From Microthyrium microscopicum (Eukaryota; Ascomycota; Dothideomycetes; Microthyriales; Microthyriaceae): a stretch of 64,000 nucleotides of DNA. The stretch lies in assembly GCA_010405405.1 (NCBI GenBank), contig MU004234.1:2001642-2065641 (forward strand). Direction: 5' to 3'. Positions 10,808 to 21,300 of this stretch are shown one piece after another. A program made the translations under genes and the position numbers. Numbering within the stretch: the first letter of the stretch is position 1; each line of letters opens with the position of its first letter. Under the pieces are notes generated by a model. The model did not search any database, had not been told where the DNA came from, and worked only from the letters and a program-made list of their open reading frames with translations.

Positions 10808-11746
10808 ATGACATATCAATCCATCGTACAACAGCCAATTGTCAAAACGTCGGCCTTACGATCTTGTCTCTCTCGACGTTCATATAGCAACTCACCTGCT
10901 GCTGTCTCAAACATCATTTCACGACAATTACGTCCAAGACTACCCACCCAGCCCCGAATCATGGCAGATAGCAGAGAGCAGTCTTTCGACAAGACCTACT
11001 GGCGCACGCCAAAATCATTTAGATTCGAAGCCGACGAACGCTGGTCCGCCGTCGACAAATACAACTGGTCTCATCTGCATGCCGGTAACACCAAGCCCGA
11101 CCCCGACATGCTCGAAAAAGTGCTACAAAGCTCCACAGACGGCGGTCTCCCACCCATCGCCGTCTCACCCGCACATGGCAAATTCCTACAGATCCAAGCG
11201 CGTCTAATGGGCGCAAAGAATATCATGGAAGTCGGCATGCTAGGCGGCTACTCAACCATATGGCTCGCCTCGTCCAGCCCCGACGCCAAAGTCACATCCA
11301 TCGAAATTGACGAGGACTTTGCAGCGCTGGCTAAGAAACACTTTGGATGGGCGGGCGTAGAGAAGCAGATTGAGGTCAAGGTAGGAAGCGCGATGAGCGA
11401 GATGCCGAAGCTAGTGGAGGAGGTTAAGGCAGGGAAGAGGGAGAAGATTGATCTGGCGTTTATCGATGCGAACAAGCCAAATAATCTGGAGTATTTCAAT
11501 TGGTGTGTCGAAATGGCTAGACCGGGAGCGTGTATTATCATTGATAATGTGGTACGAATGGGGCGGGTGGTTGATCCGAGTGCTTTTGAGGATCCAAATG
11601 TTGCTGGAACGAGAAGGGCGATTGAGGCAATTGGGAAGGATTCGAGGGTGGATGCGACGATTTTGCAGATGGTTGGGGATAAGAGCTATGATGGGTTCTT
11701 GACTGCGATTGTAAAAAGAGATGCTTCTGGCAGTTCTCATTTGTAG
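10808..11746 (+). CDS. SAM-dependent O-methyltransferase, family 3 (caffeoyl-CoA OMT-like)
   Basis: A single-exon gene of 312 aa. The core carries EVGMLGGYSTIWLA (SAM motif I, about residues 138-151), a TSIEIDEDF motif II, DLAFIDANKPNNLEYF with the metal-ligand-type Asp, and GACIIIDNVVRMGRVVDP, all typical of the cation-dependent Methyltransf_3 family. The natural substrate is unknown; in fungi these act on small phenolics or other metabolites. Residues 1-51 are Arg/Ser-rich and lack acids, like a mitochondrial presequence. An in-frame ATG at 10961 (residue 52) would start the compact cytosolic-type enzyme. The coding strand switches from C-rich to G-rich near 11330. Confidence 0.88.
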   Translation: MTYQSIVQQPIVKTSALRSCLSRRSYSNSPAAVSNIISRQLRPRLPTQPRIMADSREQSFDKTYWRTPKSFRFEADERWSAVDKYNWSHLHAGNTKPDPDMLEKVLQSSTDGGLPPIAVSPAHGKFLQIQARLMGAKNIMEVGMLGGYSTIWLASSSPDAKVTSIEIDEDFAALAKKHFGWAGVEKQIEVKVGSAMSEMPKLVEEVKAGKREKIDLAFIDANKPNNLEYFNWCVEMARPGACIIIDNVVRMGRVVDPSAFEDPNVAGTRRAIEAIGKDSRVDATILQMVGDKSYDGFLTAIVKRDASGSSHL

Positions 11747-12046
11747 GTTATAGTTACAATACTAGTATTAGTATGATTTAATGCAGTATCAAAATCTCGC
11801 AAAGCTGAGGCATAATCTGAAGCATCGTGAAATTCCAGGTCTAGGGCTGAAGCCAGACGCTAGTCCTGTTGTGACTAGTCCGGGGTTTGTTTACTTTCCT
11901 CAGCCTTTGATGTTCCTGGTGGTCATTGCCCACTCTTCTCCCACCCGTAACTTCTTCCCATCAACAACTCAGAGCCAGCTGCAATTGTGATTGCCTTTCC
12001 AGCATTGATGATTTAAATCGCCAATATACCACCACTCCTACGCGTC
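11747..12046. other. Intergenic region before the Cep57-like gene
   Basis: 300 bp containing the 3' flank of the methyltransferase and a C/T-rich leader ahead of the ATG at 12047. No other feature seen. Confidence 0.4.
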
Positions 12047-15031
12047 ATGTCCGATTACACATTCTCCCGCGCAAGCAGTCGATCAAGTCACCATTCAGAT
12101 CTTCCAAGCGCTTCCAATCAAAAACATCGCGCCTTCATCCCAAATAGCCCATCTACAATTTCCAGCTTCCAAGAGAAGGAAGACAACTTCATCATGTCCA
12201 CGCGTCAAGATATCCAGGATGGCGTCTCTCCTCATTTCCGACCTGCTCAACGCCAATCCTACTATAATCCTATTTCTAGCTCTCCTGGTCACCAGTCATT
12301 TAAGAGCTTTGACAACGACGATATCAACAGCGAGTCTAGTGGTGTGCCTACTATCGAGGTAGCGCGTGGTCATCCTCAAGCTCGAGGCACTCCAGGCAGA
12401 CAAAACAACTCCTACATGGCTTCTGATGTCATACTCGCCTCAAGTCCAATGCAAACCCGCCCTTCCCTCCAGTCACGGACAAAACAGGCTCGTCACAGCA
12501 CTGGTGCTGACCGCGCGGACCTCAAAAAGATTGCACCGGCAAAGCGCGTCTCTTCTCTTCGACCAGCACCGGAACAACGCGCTTCATTTCCCTCTGCGCA
12601 AAATACTCAGACTGATGATGGTTCCGACTTTGCGCTTCCTGAATTCGAGGGCATTTCAAAGCTTATTGACCCTCTCGCCGACCAGAAAACCCAGCCTTCG
12701 CGACTCCAATCCAGACTGAACCCAGCTCGCCGAACTTCTAGTGGCAATGATCAATTTTTACCCATCAAATCGGTGGCAGTACCTGTAGACAACAAGCAAC
12801 AGTTCGACATGTTGTCATTCTTACAGAAGGAGATGATGAGACTGCAAAATGAAGTCAAGCGTCTTTCCAAGTCAAATCAAGAATATAAGATTCAAGTTGA
12901 AGATCTTCAAGGCGAACTAGAGGCTGAGCATACAGCACGACAAGCGGACAGTGCTTTCGGGTCTGAGGATGAAGCGAAGGAGTCTGCCACCAAGACTCAA
13001 GTTGAGAATGCTCGCCTACAGGCGAAAGTACGAAGTCTCGAGCGCGAGATCCAGAAAATAAAGGATTATGGCGACGATAGCATAAAACTAGCGGAACGTC
13101 TCAAGAAGGAGCGAAACTTCCTCATCACTCAAAGCAATCCCCAGTCCAAGACCTCGCGAGACCCGAGTGTTGCCAAACTTCAAACCGATAATGGGCACCT
13201 CAGAAAGGAGAATGAGGATCTCCGGGTTCGTGTCGATGAGCTTCAACAGTTAATTGAAGAGTATGAACAACAGCTGAATAATACTCGAGATCGTCATGAT
13301 GATGCGGAAGAAGAATGGGCTCAACGAGAGTCCGACTTTACTCAGAAGCTGGCCGAAGGAGATACTGCCATCATAGCAGAGAATCGGACTCTTCACGGCG
13401 AGTTGCTTGCTCTCCGTTCTAAATACGACCAAGATCTTCAAAGACTCAAAAGCGAGGCCGAGAAGCGACGTGAAGCTTTTGCACGAGCTCAACAAGAGTT
13501 TGCAAAGTTGGAATCTGAGAACATGACGCTCAGAAAAGAACTTCAATCTGCACGAGACAAAGTGGAACGCGATCAGCGAGATCTTCTCGTCAAGGATGCA
13601 AGAACCCCAGAGTCCCAGCAGCAGGTGAATGAGGAACTTCGTCAGAACAACGAGCAATTGAGAGCAGAGCTTGCGCGATTAAAGTCTGGCCCAAAGGCTT
13701 CAGAAGGTTCTCGTCCAGATCGTGCCGAAAGCAGTCGAGCTATCAATTCTCGATCCAAATCACCATCTCGTCAACAAACGACCGCCCCAGCACGTTCTAA
13801 ACGGTATAGCACCCCAATGCCTCACGCAAATGATGATGATGGTAGCGATTCAACCACAGAGCTCTTCTCTGAGCGTAAGCCATTGAATCTAGGCAAAATG
13901 CCCGCCTCGCGAAATAATCGAAATCCAAGCTCTCGCGTCGAACAAGTTGCTCGTGCTGAGCCTGACACTTATCTCACCCAGTTCTCTCCTGAGGATATCA
14001 TCAACATTCGTAGATCTATTGAGGAGGAATATGCCTCCCGCAAAGCCCGAGCAATATCTGCCGAACCAAACAAGCCTTCTTTAGCTCGCAAATCTTCTTT
14101 GCGTAATAACTCGAAAACTCGAATGTCAACAGGCGCGCTTTCTGACGACAATCTCAGTGTCCATTCTGTACACTCTAGAATTTCTCGACGAAGCTCGGAT
14201 GATAAAGATGCTACCACTGGCCAGCCAGACACTCGTCAATCTCGCCGTTCATCTTTATCTGCTCGTCGCCGTACTCCTGGACCCGATGCAGCGGATGATG
14301 GTATGACATCTGCTTTGATCATTCCAGACATTACATTGAATGCAAAGGGGATTAGACCCACCTTGAGCGCCTCTGCACGCAATGTTCTCAGTAATCTGGC
14401 TCCTCACTCTCCTCGCCAATGTACTGTCTGCCATCGCATCGCATCCGCACAACATCCAAACTCACCCCCTGCATCTCCTAGAATCATGACACCAGCGCCA
14501 ATCTCCGATGTGTTAGGCCAACGGGGTGATATCGACTCCACCGTTCGACCCAGCGAACCACCACTCAAAGCACTCTCCCGCGTCATCCGTCAATTGGCCG
14601 ACGAAATCGTCCACGCCAAACTTGAGCTCCACATTGCCGAACGTAGCCTCGCCGCCCACAACCCAGCGCGTTCCAAGCGCGATCGTGACACGCTACATGA
14701 GGCAATTGAAGGCCTCAACAAGATCATCGCCGTCAAATGCGATCAAATCTACAGCCTCTATGATGTGCTCGAAGGCCACAAGGGCGAAATCGCACATAAC
14801 GATGGCGAGATCCGCGAGGCCGACGAGGAGCTAGAGCAAGATGTTACAGAAGATGTACAAGCGATTTTGGAAGAGCTCAAGGCTGGGCGACGCGTGACTA
14901 TCCAGAGCCCGCCTGTGGCTGAGCGTGTGTCGGCTATGAGACCGATGGTGGAGGATATCGACGATGACGATGATGAGTTGCCTTGGGATGGTTTTAGCGA
15001 AACTGGAAGTTTGGCTTCGAAACGACGTTAG
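12047..15031 (+). CDS. Cep57/Ppc89-like coiled-coil protein, probable spindle pole body component
   Basis: A single-exon protein of 994 aa. The first ~250 residues are disordered and rich in Ser, Pro and Gln. Residues ~255-560 form a long coiled coil with repeated Leu/Glu/Lys/Arg heptads starting at LSFLQKEMMRLQNEVKRL. The next stretch is Ser/Arg-rich and basic, including RRSSLSARRR-type sequence. A CTVCHR dyad follows, then a C-terminal helical domain (about 870-945) with LKALSRVIRQLADEIVHAKL and KCDQIYSLYDVLEGHKGE, and a very acidic tail (IDDDDDELPWDGF). This order (coiled coil, linker, C-terminal microtubule-binding helices ending in a YxLYDVLEGH-type motif) fits the fungal Cep57-domain proteins related to S. 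pombe Ppc89. Alternatives are other SPB coiled-coil proteins. Confidence 0.65.
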   Translation: MSDYTFSRASSRSSHHSDLPSASNQKHRAFIPNSPSTISSFQEKEDNFIMSTRQDIQDGVSPHFRPAQRQSYYNPISSSPGHQSFKSFDNDDINSESSGVPTIEVARGHPQARGTPGRQNNSYMASDVILASSPMQTRPSLQSRTKQARHSTGADRADLKKIAPAKRVSSLRPAPEQRASFPSAQNTQTDDGSDFALPEFEGISKLIDPLADQKTQPSRLQSRLNPARRTSSGNDQFLPIKSVAVPVDNKQQFDMLSFLQKEMMRLQNEVKRLSKSNQEYKIQVEDLQGELEAEHTARQADSAFGSEDEAKESATKTQVENARLQAKVRSLEREIQKIKDYGDDSIKLAERLKKERNFLITQSNPQSKTSRDPSVAKLQTDNGHLRKENEDLRVRVDELQQLIEEYEQQLNNTRDRHDDAEEEWAQRESDFTQKLAEGDTAIIAENRTLHGELLALRSKYDQDLQRLKSEAEKRREAFARAQQEFAKLESENMTLRKELQSARDKVERDQRDLLVKDARTPESQQQVNEELRQNNEQLRAELARLKSGPKASEGSRPDRAESSRAINSRSKSPSRQQTTAPARSKRYSTPMPHANDDDGSDSTTELFSERKPLNLGKMPASRNNRNPSSRVEQVARAEPDTYLTQFSPEDIINIRRSIEEEYASRKARAISAEPNKPSLARKSSLRNNSKTRMSTGALSDDNLSVHSVHSRISRRSSDDKDATTGQPDTRQSRRSSLSARRRTPGPDAADDGMTSALIIPDITLNAKGIRPTLSASARNVLSNLAPHSPRQCTVCHRIASAQHPNSPPASPRIMTPAPISDVLGQRGDIDSTVRPSEPPLKALSRVIRQLADEIVHAKLELHIAERSLAAHNPARSKRDRDTLHEAIEGLNKIIAVKCDQIYSLYDVLEGHKGEIAHNDGEIREADEELEQDVTEDVQAILEELKAGRRVTIQSPPVAERVSAMRPMVEDIDDDDDELPWDGFSETGSLASKRR

Positions 15032-15325
15032 ATGCGTGAGGAGGTTAGTGTTTGTGTTTGTCGCAAGTAGTCAGTTCAATTGTGCGTTTACAGCGAGGTA
15101 TGGCGCTCGGAGGGTAGCGTTGCTGATGGGATATCAGCTGCTACATCTTGCTTTGCGGATCATAGGATTGTTTCAAAATAGGCATAGGTTCGGCGCCATG
15201 GAATGAATGAATATCATTATTATCTTGAATTCTTGTTCCGCTCTAAAACACTCGTGGCTCGTGAGCTCCATCAATATATCTATGTGTACAAAGCGCTATT
15301 CGAACTCATTCAGAATTTCCTCAAC

Positions 15326-15936
15326 CTATGCATAATACTCATCATAATCCTCTTCCTCCTCATCCGCTGGCGGAGGAGGCGGCGTCTTCTTCTTAACCAG
15401 ATTCTTGCGATCCATTGGACACGTCGGATTCAGCTTCAACCACGGCTTGATACACTCCAAGTCAAACTTATGATCTGGATGACACGGCAACCTCACCACC
15501 AACGGATACGGATCATCCACAAACTTCTCCCCGCAGATCGGACACATACCGTCACCCAATGAGCTCTTCTTCACGCGCTCTAGCCCATCTAGAAAGGCTT
15601 CACTCACGCCCTCTACGCGGGTTGGTGGATTTGCTGCGCCTTCGAGGAGGTTTGCTAGCATGTGTTCGACTGTTTCTGACGGGTTATCGTTGGCGCGTAG
15701 GGCTTCGGCGAGGAGCACGTAGGAGGCTTCGACGTTGACGGGGAGTGGTTCTACGTTGGTGGGTGCTTCGACTGAGCGCAGGGAGGAGTAGAATGTCGCG
15801 AGGTCGGGGAGGTGGCGGCGCGAGGGAGCGGTTATGGTTGATGCTGAGGAGGGCGCGAGATTGTGCTCGGCTGGATTTTGTTAGTCTGGAGAGACGGGTA
15901 GTGGATGGAAGACTGGGGACCTTCGTAGTCTGTCAT
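15326..15936 (-). CDS. Small RING-type zinc finger protein, putative E3 ubiquitin ligase
   Basis: Two exons, 15936-15921 (only 16 nt, MTDYE) and 15870-15326, with a 50-nt intron carrying CTAAC, give 186 aa. The C-terminal part holds a RING: CPIC, a ~13-residue gap, LPCHPDHKF, then DLECIKPWL and CPMDR. This suits two zinc ions and an E2-binding role. The remaining N-terminal region has no known domain. The tail has a proline run followed by an acidic Glu/Asp/Tyr stretch. The 5' half of the coding strand is C-rich and the 3' half G-rich. The gene converges on the Cep57-like gene with a spacer of just under 300 bp. Its substrate cannot be inferred. Confidence 0.8.
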
Positions 15937-18502
15937 TTTGGATTTTGATATTGTGGTCAAGGTGGATCGGTGGTGAGCGCTGGAGGGAGAGGAAGATGGC
16001 CTTGAGGGTGTTGGCTTCACGATGGTTATTGAAGAAACGTTCCAGGTACCAGTGGTAAACGTACACTGTGTGGAGATTTAATTGCGAGAAGAGTACGGTA
16101 TGGGTGGTTGGGAGGGGGTGTTTGCGACTTGAGTATACGCGGTCAATTGGAGCCTGTGGTGTTGGAGGAGCTACCCCACTGTATGGCACTCAACACCATG
16201 CCATTGAGTCTACGAAGAGTTCACGATATACGATCCTACTTGTCCTTTCATGGGGCTTCCCTCTTAATTGTCCTAAAATCCCATCGAAAGATATCGCGCT
16301 CATACAGATGTGTCTCATCTCATACAATTTAATATGATCTCATCAAGCCATTCAGCACTGGATTTACAGCTTTACCAAGTAAACTCTTCGATCATTATTT
16401 TTTCTTCTCTCCATTTGCTTGATCCTACTAGTGATTGAAGAACTAAGCGTCCACAGTATTCATAATTGGCAGCTCTCAGATCTCAAGAAAAACTGCTATT
16501 TCTGATTCCAAGATCATCCCAACTCGTCATCCAATATCTCAGTCCTTTGATATCAAGCTTCAAGTATACCTGGAAACAAGCCGGGCATTCGATCCCAGAA
16601 TCATCTCACTTTAGAAAGGATCGTTATGTTAATCTTAATCTCGAAACCGGTAAAATCGGATACGAACAATCAAGGAAGCGCGATATCCGAAAGAATTATA
16701 GAAAAGCCAGAGATATCGATCTCAAAGCTTATTCTGAGACACTTCAAACCCAGATTCAAGATCAAAAGTTGACCAACATAAGACATGGATAGCCAGGGCT
16801 AAATAAACTATTTCTAGTTCACTGATGTAGTAGATTGCGAGTAATACACTGCCACCTGCCAGTACTTATGTTCGACTCCAAGGTTTCGTCTTATCAGATT
16901 ATCGACCTTCCGTGAATGGGCAAGTCCATAACATGCATTTCGTTGTAGCCACACTTCTCGGTCAATTCAAACCTTGAAATCGTGCCGAAAAATCTCTGAT
17001 AGCATAAAATCACCACAGAATTCTCAGACCAGGTTCCCCAGAAAATTCTCCTGACGTCAGTCTGCAGGTTGAAGGTTCCTCGGATCCAGTCACGATATGC
17101 ACGATGCGCGATATACATGTCGTTGGACCAATCTTTCGCAAGGTACCTTCGATCGCCCAGCATCAACCACACCAACTCTCTACCTGATCTCCAGCTCCAA
17201 CAATATTCGCCTAATTATCTTCACAAGACTTGCAATGTGCCTTTCAAACCAGATCTAAACCACAGCTCTAGTCCAGCTGACAGTAAACGATGTAACAGAA
17301 ATCGCTCACCGCTCTCTATCAATCAGAAGCCAAACAATACTAATTCCGCACACAATGTACCAGTCTAGCAGTACTCTAGCGAAGCGAAGTCTCCATTGAT
17401 TTCCTTTCCAGGCACCTGACCAATGCGCACCATTCCAACCCATGAAAAATCCCCAGATTCATGGCGGCCGAAGCGCAGCGCGAAACAAGCAGTAAGCAAT
17501 GCACTAACGACACCTTTAGAAAAAAATCTGGAGAAGCAAATTAGCGTACTTATGCGCGTAATATCCAATTCGCGCCTCAAAAATTCAACAAGGGCTTCCG
17601 TATGGATGGATTTTAACAACGCACTACGGAGGCTCGCATATCCACCAAGTTAGCGCAAGTTCAATTTGTTCCCATATTTTTTGTTCGCTGAGATGGTTCG
17701 CTGTGTCTGTGACGAAAAAGTTCCGCATGACCATTCATGTCCCACTAGTTTGGGAACGCCTGCTATCTCCGAATTGAACGTCAATGGTTCAAACTCAAGT
17801 TCAGCCGCTAGGCGATCTAGGCTTTTGGATGAAGTGGGTGTTGCCTTATTGCATGGCTATTGCATAGAGTTGTAAGATACCTGGCGGGTCTGAGCTGAGG
17901 TAAATCTCAAGGATATATTGATGATATGATGGTGTTTGGTTGCAAGGATTTGATATGTATTGCGCCGAGAAGGGCTTTGTTTCGAATGTGCTTGCAACTC
18001 AATTGAGGATAGTGCTCAATGGAGAATATAGTGGGTTGATATTCTGGGGCCGGAAGGAATCAGTGGGAGGCTGTGAGGCTGTTGGTGATGTATTCGGTCC
18101 CAATGTGAATCAAGCTCATGTTGTCAAGATGTGTTGTTTACTGGTTGCCCAAACGACGGTTTTCACGATTTGCAGCAAAGGAACCAACCTGTGATGTTGG
18201 AAGGAAAGCAAATATTGTTTCCGCTCAAACATGTGGCTTTCGAGGAAACTTGGGTGGAGCCTAGAGATACTTCATGTCCATATCGTGTGATATTTTATCA
18301 AGCAATGTGGATCTGTGACTCGATTCCCACGCTTATAAAGCTACGGTTAAGGCGGGATAAACACAACGAAGCCGGCTTCCGATATTGACATTAATCTGTC
18401 AGCCGTAAGCTGCTTGTCTTAGCAGTAGAGAACAAAGGATTTTGTAATTAATACTGGAGTCTAATATCTTATTATATTGGTGTCGTGAGCGACGCCAGGA
18501 TT
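15937..18502. other. Gene-poor stretch with weak ORFs only
   Basis: About 2.6 kb without a gene I can support. Open stretches at 16466-16792 (plus, no ATG start, basic Lys/Arg-rich C-terminal half), 17423-17653 (plus, 76 aa from an ATG) and 17694-17875 (plus, 60 aa with a Cys-rich start) have no family resemblance. They could be remnants or chance frames. No repeat boundary or RNA gene is evident. Confidence 0.4.
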
Positions 18503-18925
18503 ATGGACGGTCCGTATATTGATGTGCTTCAGAACAACGAGAATTCAGAAGTATGTACCTATACCATCGGAAAGCAAGGCAGCTGTTCCGAAGTCTGGTT
18601 CCAAAGTATGTCTTGTACTCAATACTAGTGAATGGTTGTTTGCATCATATGTTGATCGAAGCATGAAACATATACCTCAATAGCCTGGAAAGGTTGAAAG
18701 CTAAAGGTATCTACGATAATGCATCGGATAGCATTGAGGTACCTGACATACTTCTTGTTATAACCTTGGATCGCAGGTCGATCCGGCTACTTTCGTGTCA
18801 CCATTGACCATAAGAAGCCCGCATTAGTTGGCCGATTAGCAACCAGTTACATTGGACAGTTTGCAAACCCTCATGTAGTTTACCAGTGTCAACCAGGGAT
18901 GAGTAAATTGGGGCAGGATATGTAG
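18503..18925 (+). CDS. Small hypothetical two-exon protein (uncertain)
   Basis: I do not recognise this. An ATG at 18503 opens a frame that meets a GTATGT donor after 18605. Joining to 18777, after a TCGCAG acceptor, keeps the frame to a TAG at 18925, giving 83 aa. The product starts MDGPYIDVLQ, has three Cys, no signal peptide and no membrane segment. The intron would be 171 nt. It is supported only by consistent splice sites and an open frame, and sits in a gene-poor region tail-to-tail with another weak candidate. It may be a chance model or an exon pair of a longer gene. Confidence 0.25.
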
Positions 18926-18937
18926 AGACATACTAGT

Positions 18938-19265
18938 CTAGACTTTTTCAAACTTTACTTGGCTCGACGCCTTACCTACAGTATAGTTCGTATCTTGGAG
19001 ACATAGCTTCTGTATCCTTGGCTTTGAATTGGAACGTCAGAGAACAAGATTTACTTACCACGTCAAACAACTCGTTCTTATTGTGTCGGCTGAAAGCTTG
19101 CCGTTGAATAGCAAGATGTACCAAAACGAAACATGTCAAAGTTGGACAAATGACATTCAGGAATCGAAGCCAATTGGCAATAGCGATGCGGCATATTGAA
19201 GTGGTGAACACAACATCCGTGGCGTTCTGAAGCAGAATCTGTTGTGATTCGTAAAAGCTCCCCAT
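18938..19265 (-). CDS. Small hypothetical protein with one membrane-like segment (uncertain)
   Basis: I do not recognise this. An ATG at 19265 starts a frame that reaches a good GTAAGT donor. Splicing out 19010-19058 (49 nt, typical size) joins to a further 24 codons ending in TAG at 18938, for 92 aa. Residues ~34-53 (NVICPTLTCFVLVHLAI) are hydrophobic enough for one membrane helix. It ends 12 bp from the stop of the convergent small candidate. No homology is evident; confidence is low because both members are short. Confidence 0.25.
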
Positions 19266-21300
19266 GTTCAGCTTTCAAACATGCAACGGCTGTTCGGGTA
19301 GTAAACTCATGACCTTGTTCCGCCAAATGCCATTTCCATGATACACAAACGTTGATGTTGAACGAGCATTTTCCCCAAAGTACTCTATGCTGGGGCAGAT
19401 CCGGATCCATAGTGCAATCTTTCTATTAGTAGCTAACTTTAGATCGATTTATGGAAGTCAGAGACATTAGCTTTGAACAGGTGATTTTTTTATAACCTTG
19501 CTGCCTTGCATAATATATAGTATGATCATACATTAGGATTAAAAAGCTTGCTTATGGTGCGGGCTGTTGTGGTACCGGCAATGGAGCTCTCTTCAAGCCC
19601 CAATTCATGCACCAACCAAAACAAGACATCGTCAGTAAACACTTTGATAAAGAGGCATGTGTTTGGTCAGATCGATGATAGGATGGGAGCTTTGGTAATG
19701 TTTACCAGTTAAACAGACTCGAGTGCTCGATGTGTACCTGGGAATACTCCAAAGTACGGCCTGTGGAGAAACTTGTGGTGGTGGTGGTACTGAAATTAGC
19801 GAATTGTCTCATTGGCGGCTGGAGAGGAAACGAACAAATCTTCAATATCCACAGCAAGCTCAATCCCAACTCGGGATCAAACAAAAAGCGGCCGACTTAT
19901 AGGCCGTAGGATCATACTGAAAAGTAACCAAGCAACGTGAATGGTCAATGTATGGTGTGGTTCCCGGATTGTACTCATTCTCCAGAGTCTGGAGTTCAGA
20001 GAGTGAAACATGGCGGATGCAGACAAGCGGACGGGAGGGACGTCATTCCGTAGGCGATGACAGGTCCCAGCCACAGAATCGGGAATCTAGAAAGGATATC
20101 GCACTGGTCTTGAGCTGCGAACGACTCTGTTCGGAGGCGAAAGGGTCTGACAGGAACCGTCAATGAGTTGATACTGAACCAAGTCGGAAGCCAACCACCA
20201 CGAATTCGCAGCAAGCAGTTTTGGCCTGTGTACAAGCTCTGGCCTGTAGACCCACTTGTTCATGCGGATTTGTAGCTTTAGGATTCGCTGAAAGAGGATT
20301 GGGAGACTGTTGAAGGACTGGGGGAGGTCTGCGGGATTTGAGAAGACATGCGTCTGTGCCGCACTCGCAGGGCAGCTTGCACAACTTTGCAGAGGCTTGC
20401 AGAGGCTTGCAGCACATCCGTCGCTTTTTTCCCCAGACTTTACCTGCAAAAGACATGCATTATCCCGGTAATAGGCCCGTTCATTATCCAATATCAGTTA
20501 GAGTCTAGATGCACAGGACGCTGTCTATTCCACCCGTCTTCGTCCCCAGATGCCAGACACTCTCACAGTCCGCACAGTGCTCACAATCCTCACCATCCAT
20601 TTGAATCCCAGTCGACAAACTTCGGGGGGGTGAGGGTCGAGCGCCGTGGGTGTGTGGAATTAGCCAGGACCCCCGCGATGTTCACTGCTCAACCTCGCAC
20701 AGAGACTCTAGCACCTCCAGCGACTGCAGCCATCGCTCGTGGCCTGGTAGTGCTACTCGGAGTAGCAAGCGGTTGTGCTCGTCTGCAAGTGATGCATCTG
20801 CCAATGGATGGACTAGCATGTGAAGAACGCTTGTCTGGGTCGACGTTGGCTTCCGAGCGCTGCACGCGGCTCTGTCGCAAGTCCAAGTATGCTGGAGTCT
20901 GGGCGACAGGCTAGAGTATCCAGCTGGAGGTTATTTGTGTTTGAAGCCAGGCTTCCGCTAGAGTACTAGTTTACCATGCCTGTAGTTGATATTGACGAGC
21001 ATCGAACTTCATACAAACCATGCCAACTACAGCAAGCATGCATAATCCATGGCTGGCAATGAGCATAGCAGGCAATGCCAGGCATGGACCATTGTAGGGC
21101 CCTGAACACCACAAGATGCGGCATGCTGGTCTTTGTCCAAGAGGTGCCAGCATGAATCTCCGTATCGCGTTATTGTTCTGATCGTTCAGGGCCTAGGAAG
21201 GCTGAGTGAGTTCCATTCTTGGTATTAATGTTTCCATAGTTCTACACCCAGCCAACAGCTAAGGTCGGAAGCCGTCGCGCTGGAAAGAGCCCGAGATAAA
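19266..21300. other. Gene-free region with short local repeats
   Basis: No gene can be supported. A plus-strand open stretch at 20348-20914 reads as low-complexity Ser/Pro/His/Arg sequence without a domain. Near 20389-20415 a 10-bp unit (GCAGAGGCTT) is repeated in tandem. Around 21030-21090 the sequence has several GCATG/GGCAATG motifs. This stretch probably belongs to the distal upstream region of the transcription factor gene at 23001. Confidence 0.4.

Noticed and set aside
20348-20914. 188-codon plus-strand frame
   Set aside because: Low-complexity Ser/Pro/Arg/His composition, no domain, and it lies in the distal upstream region of the transcription factor gene.
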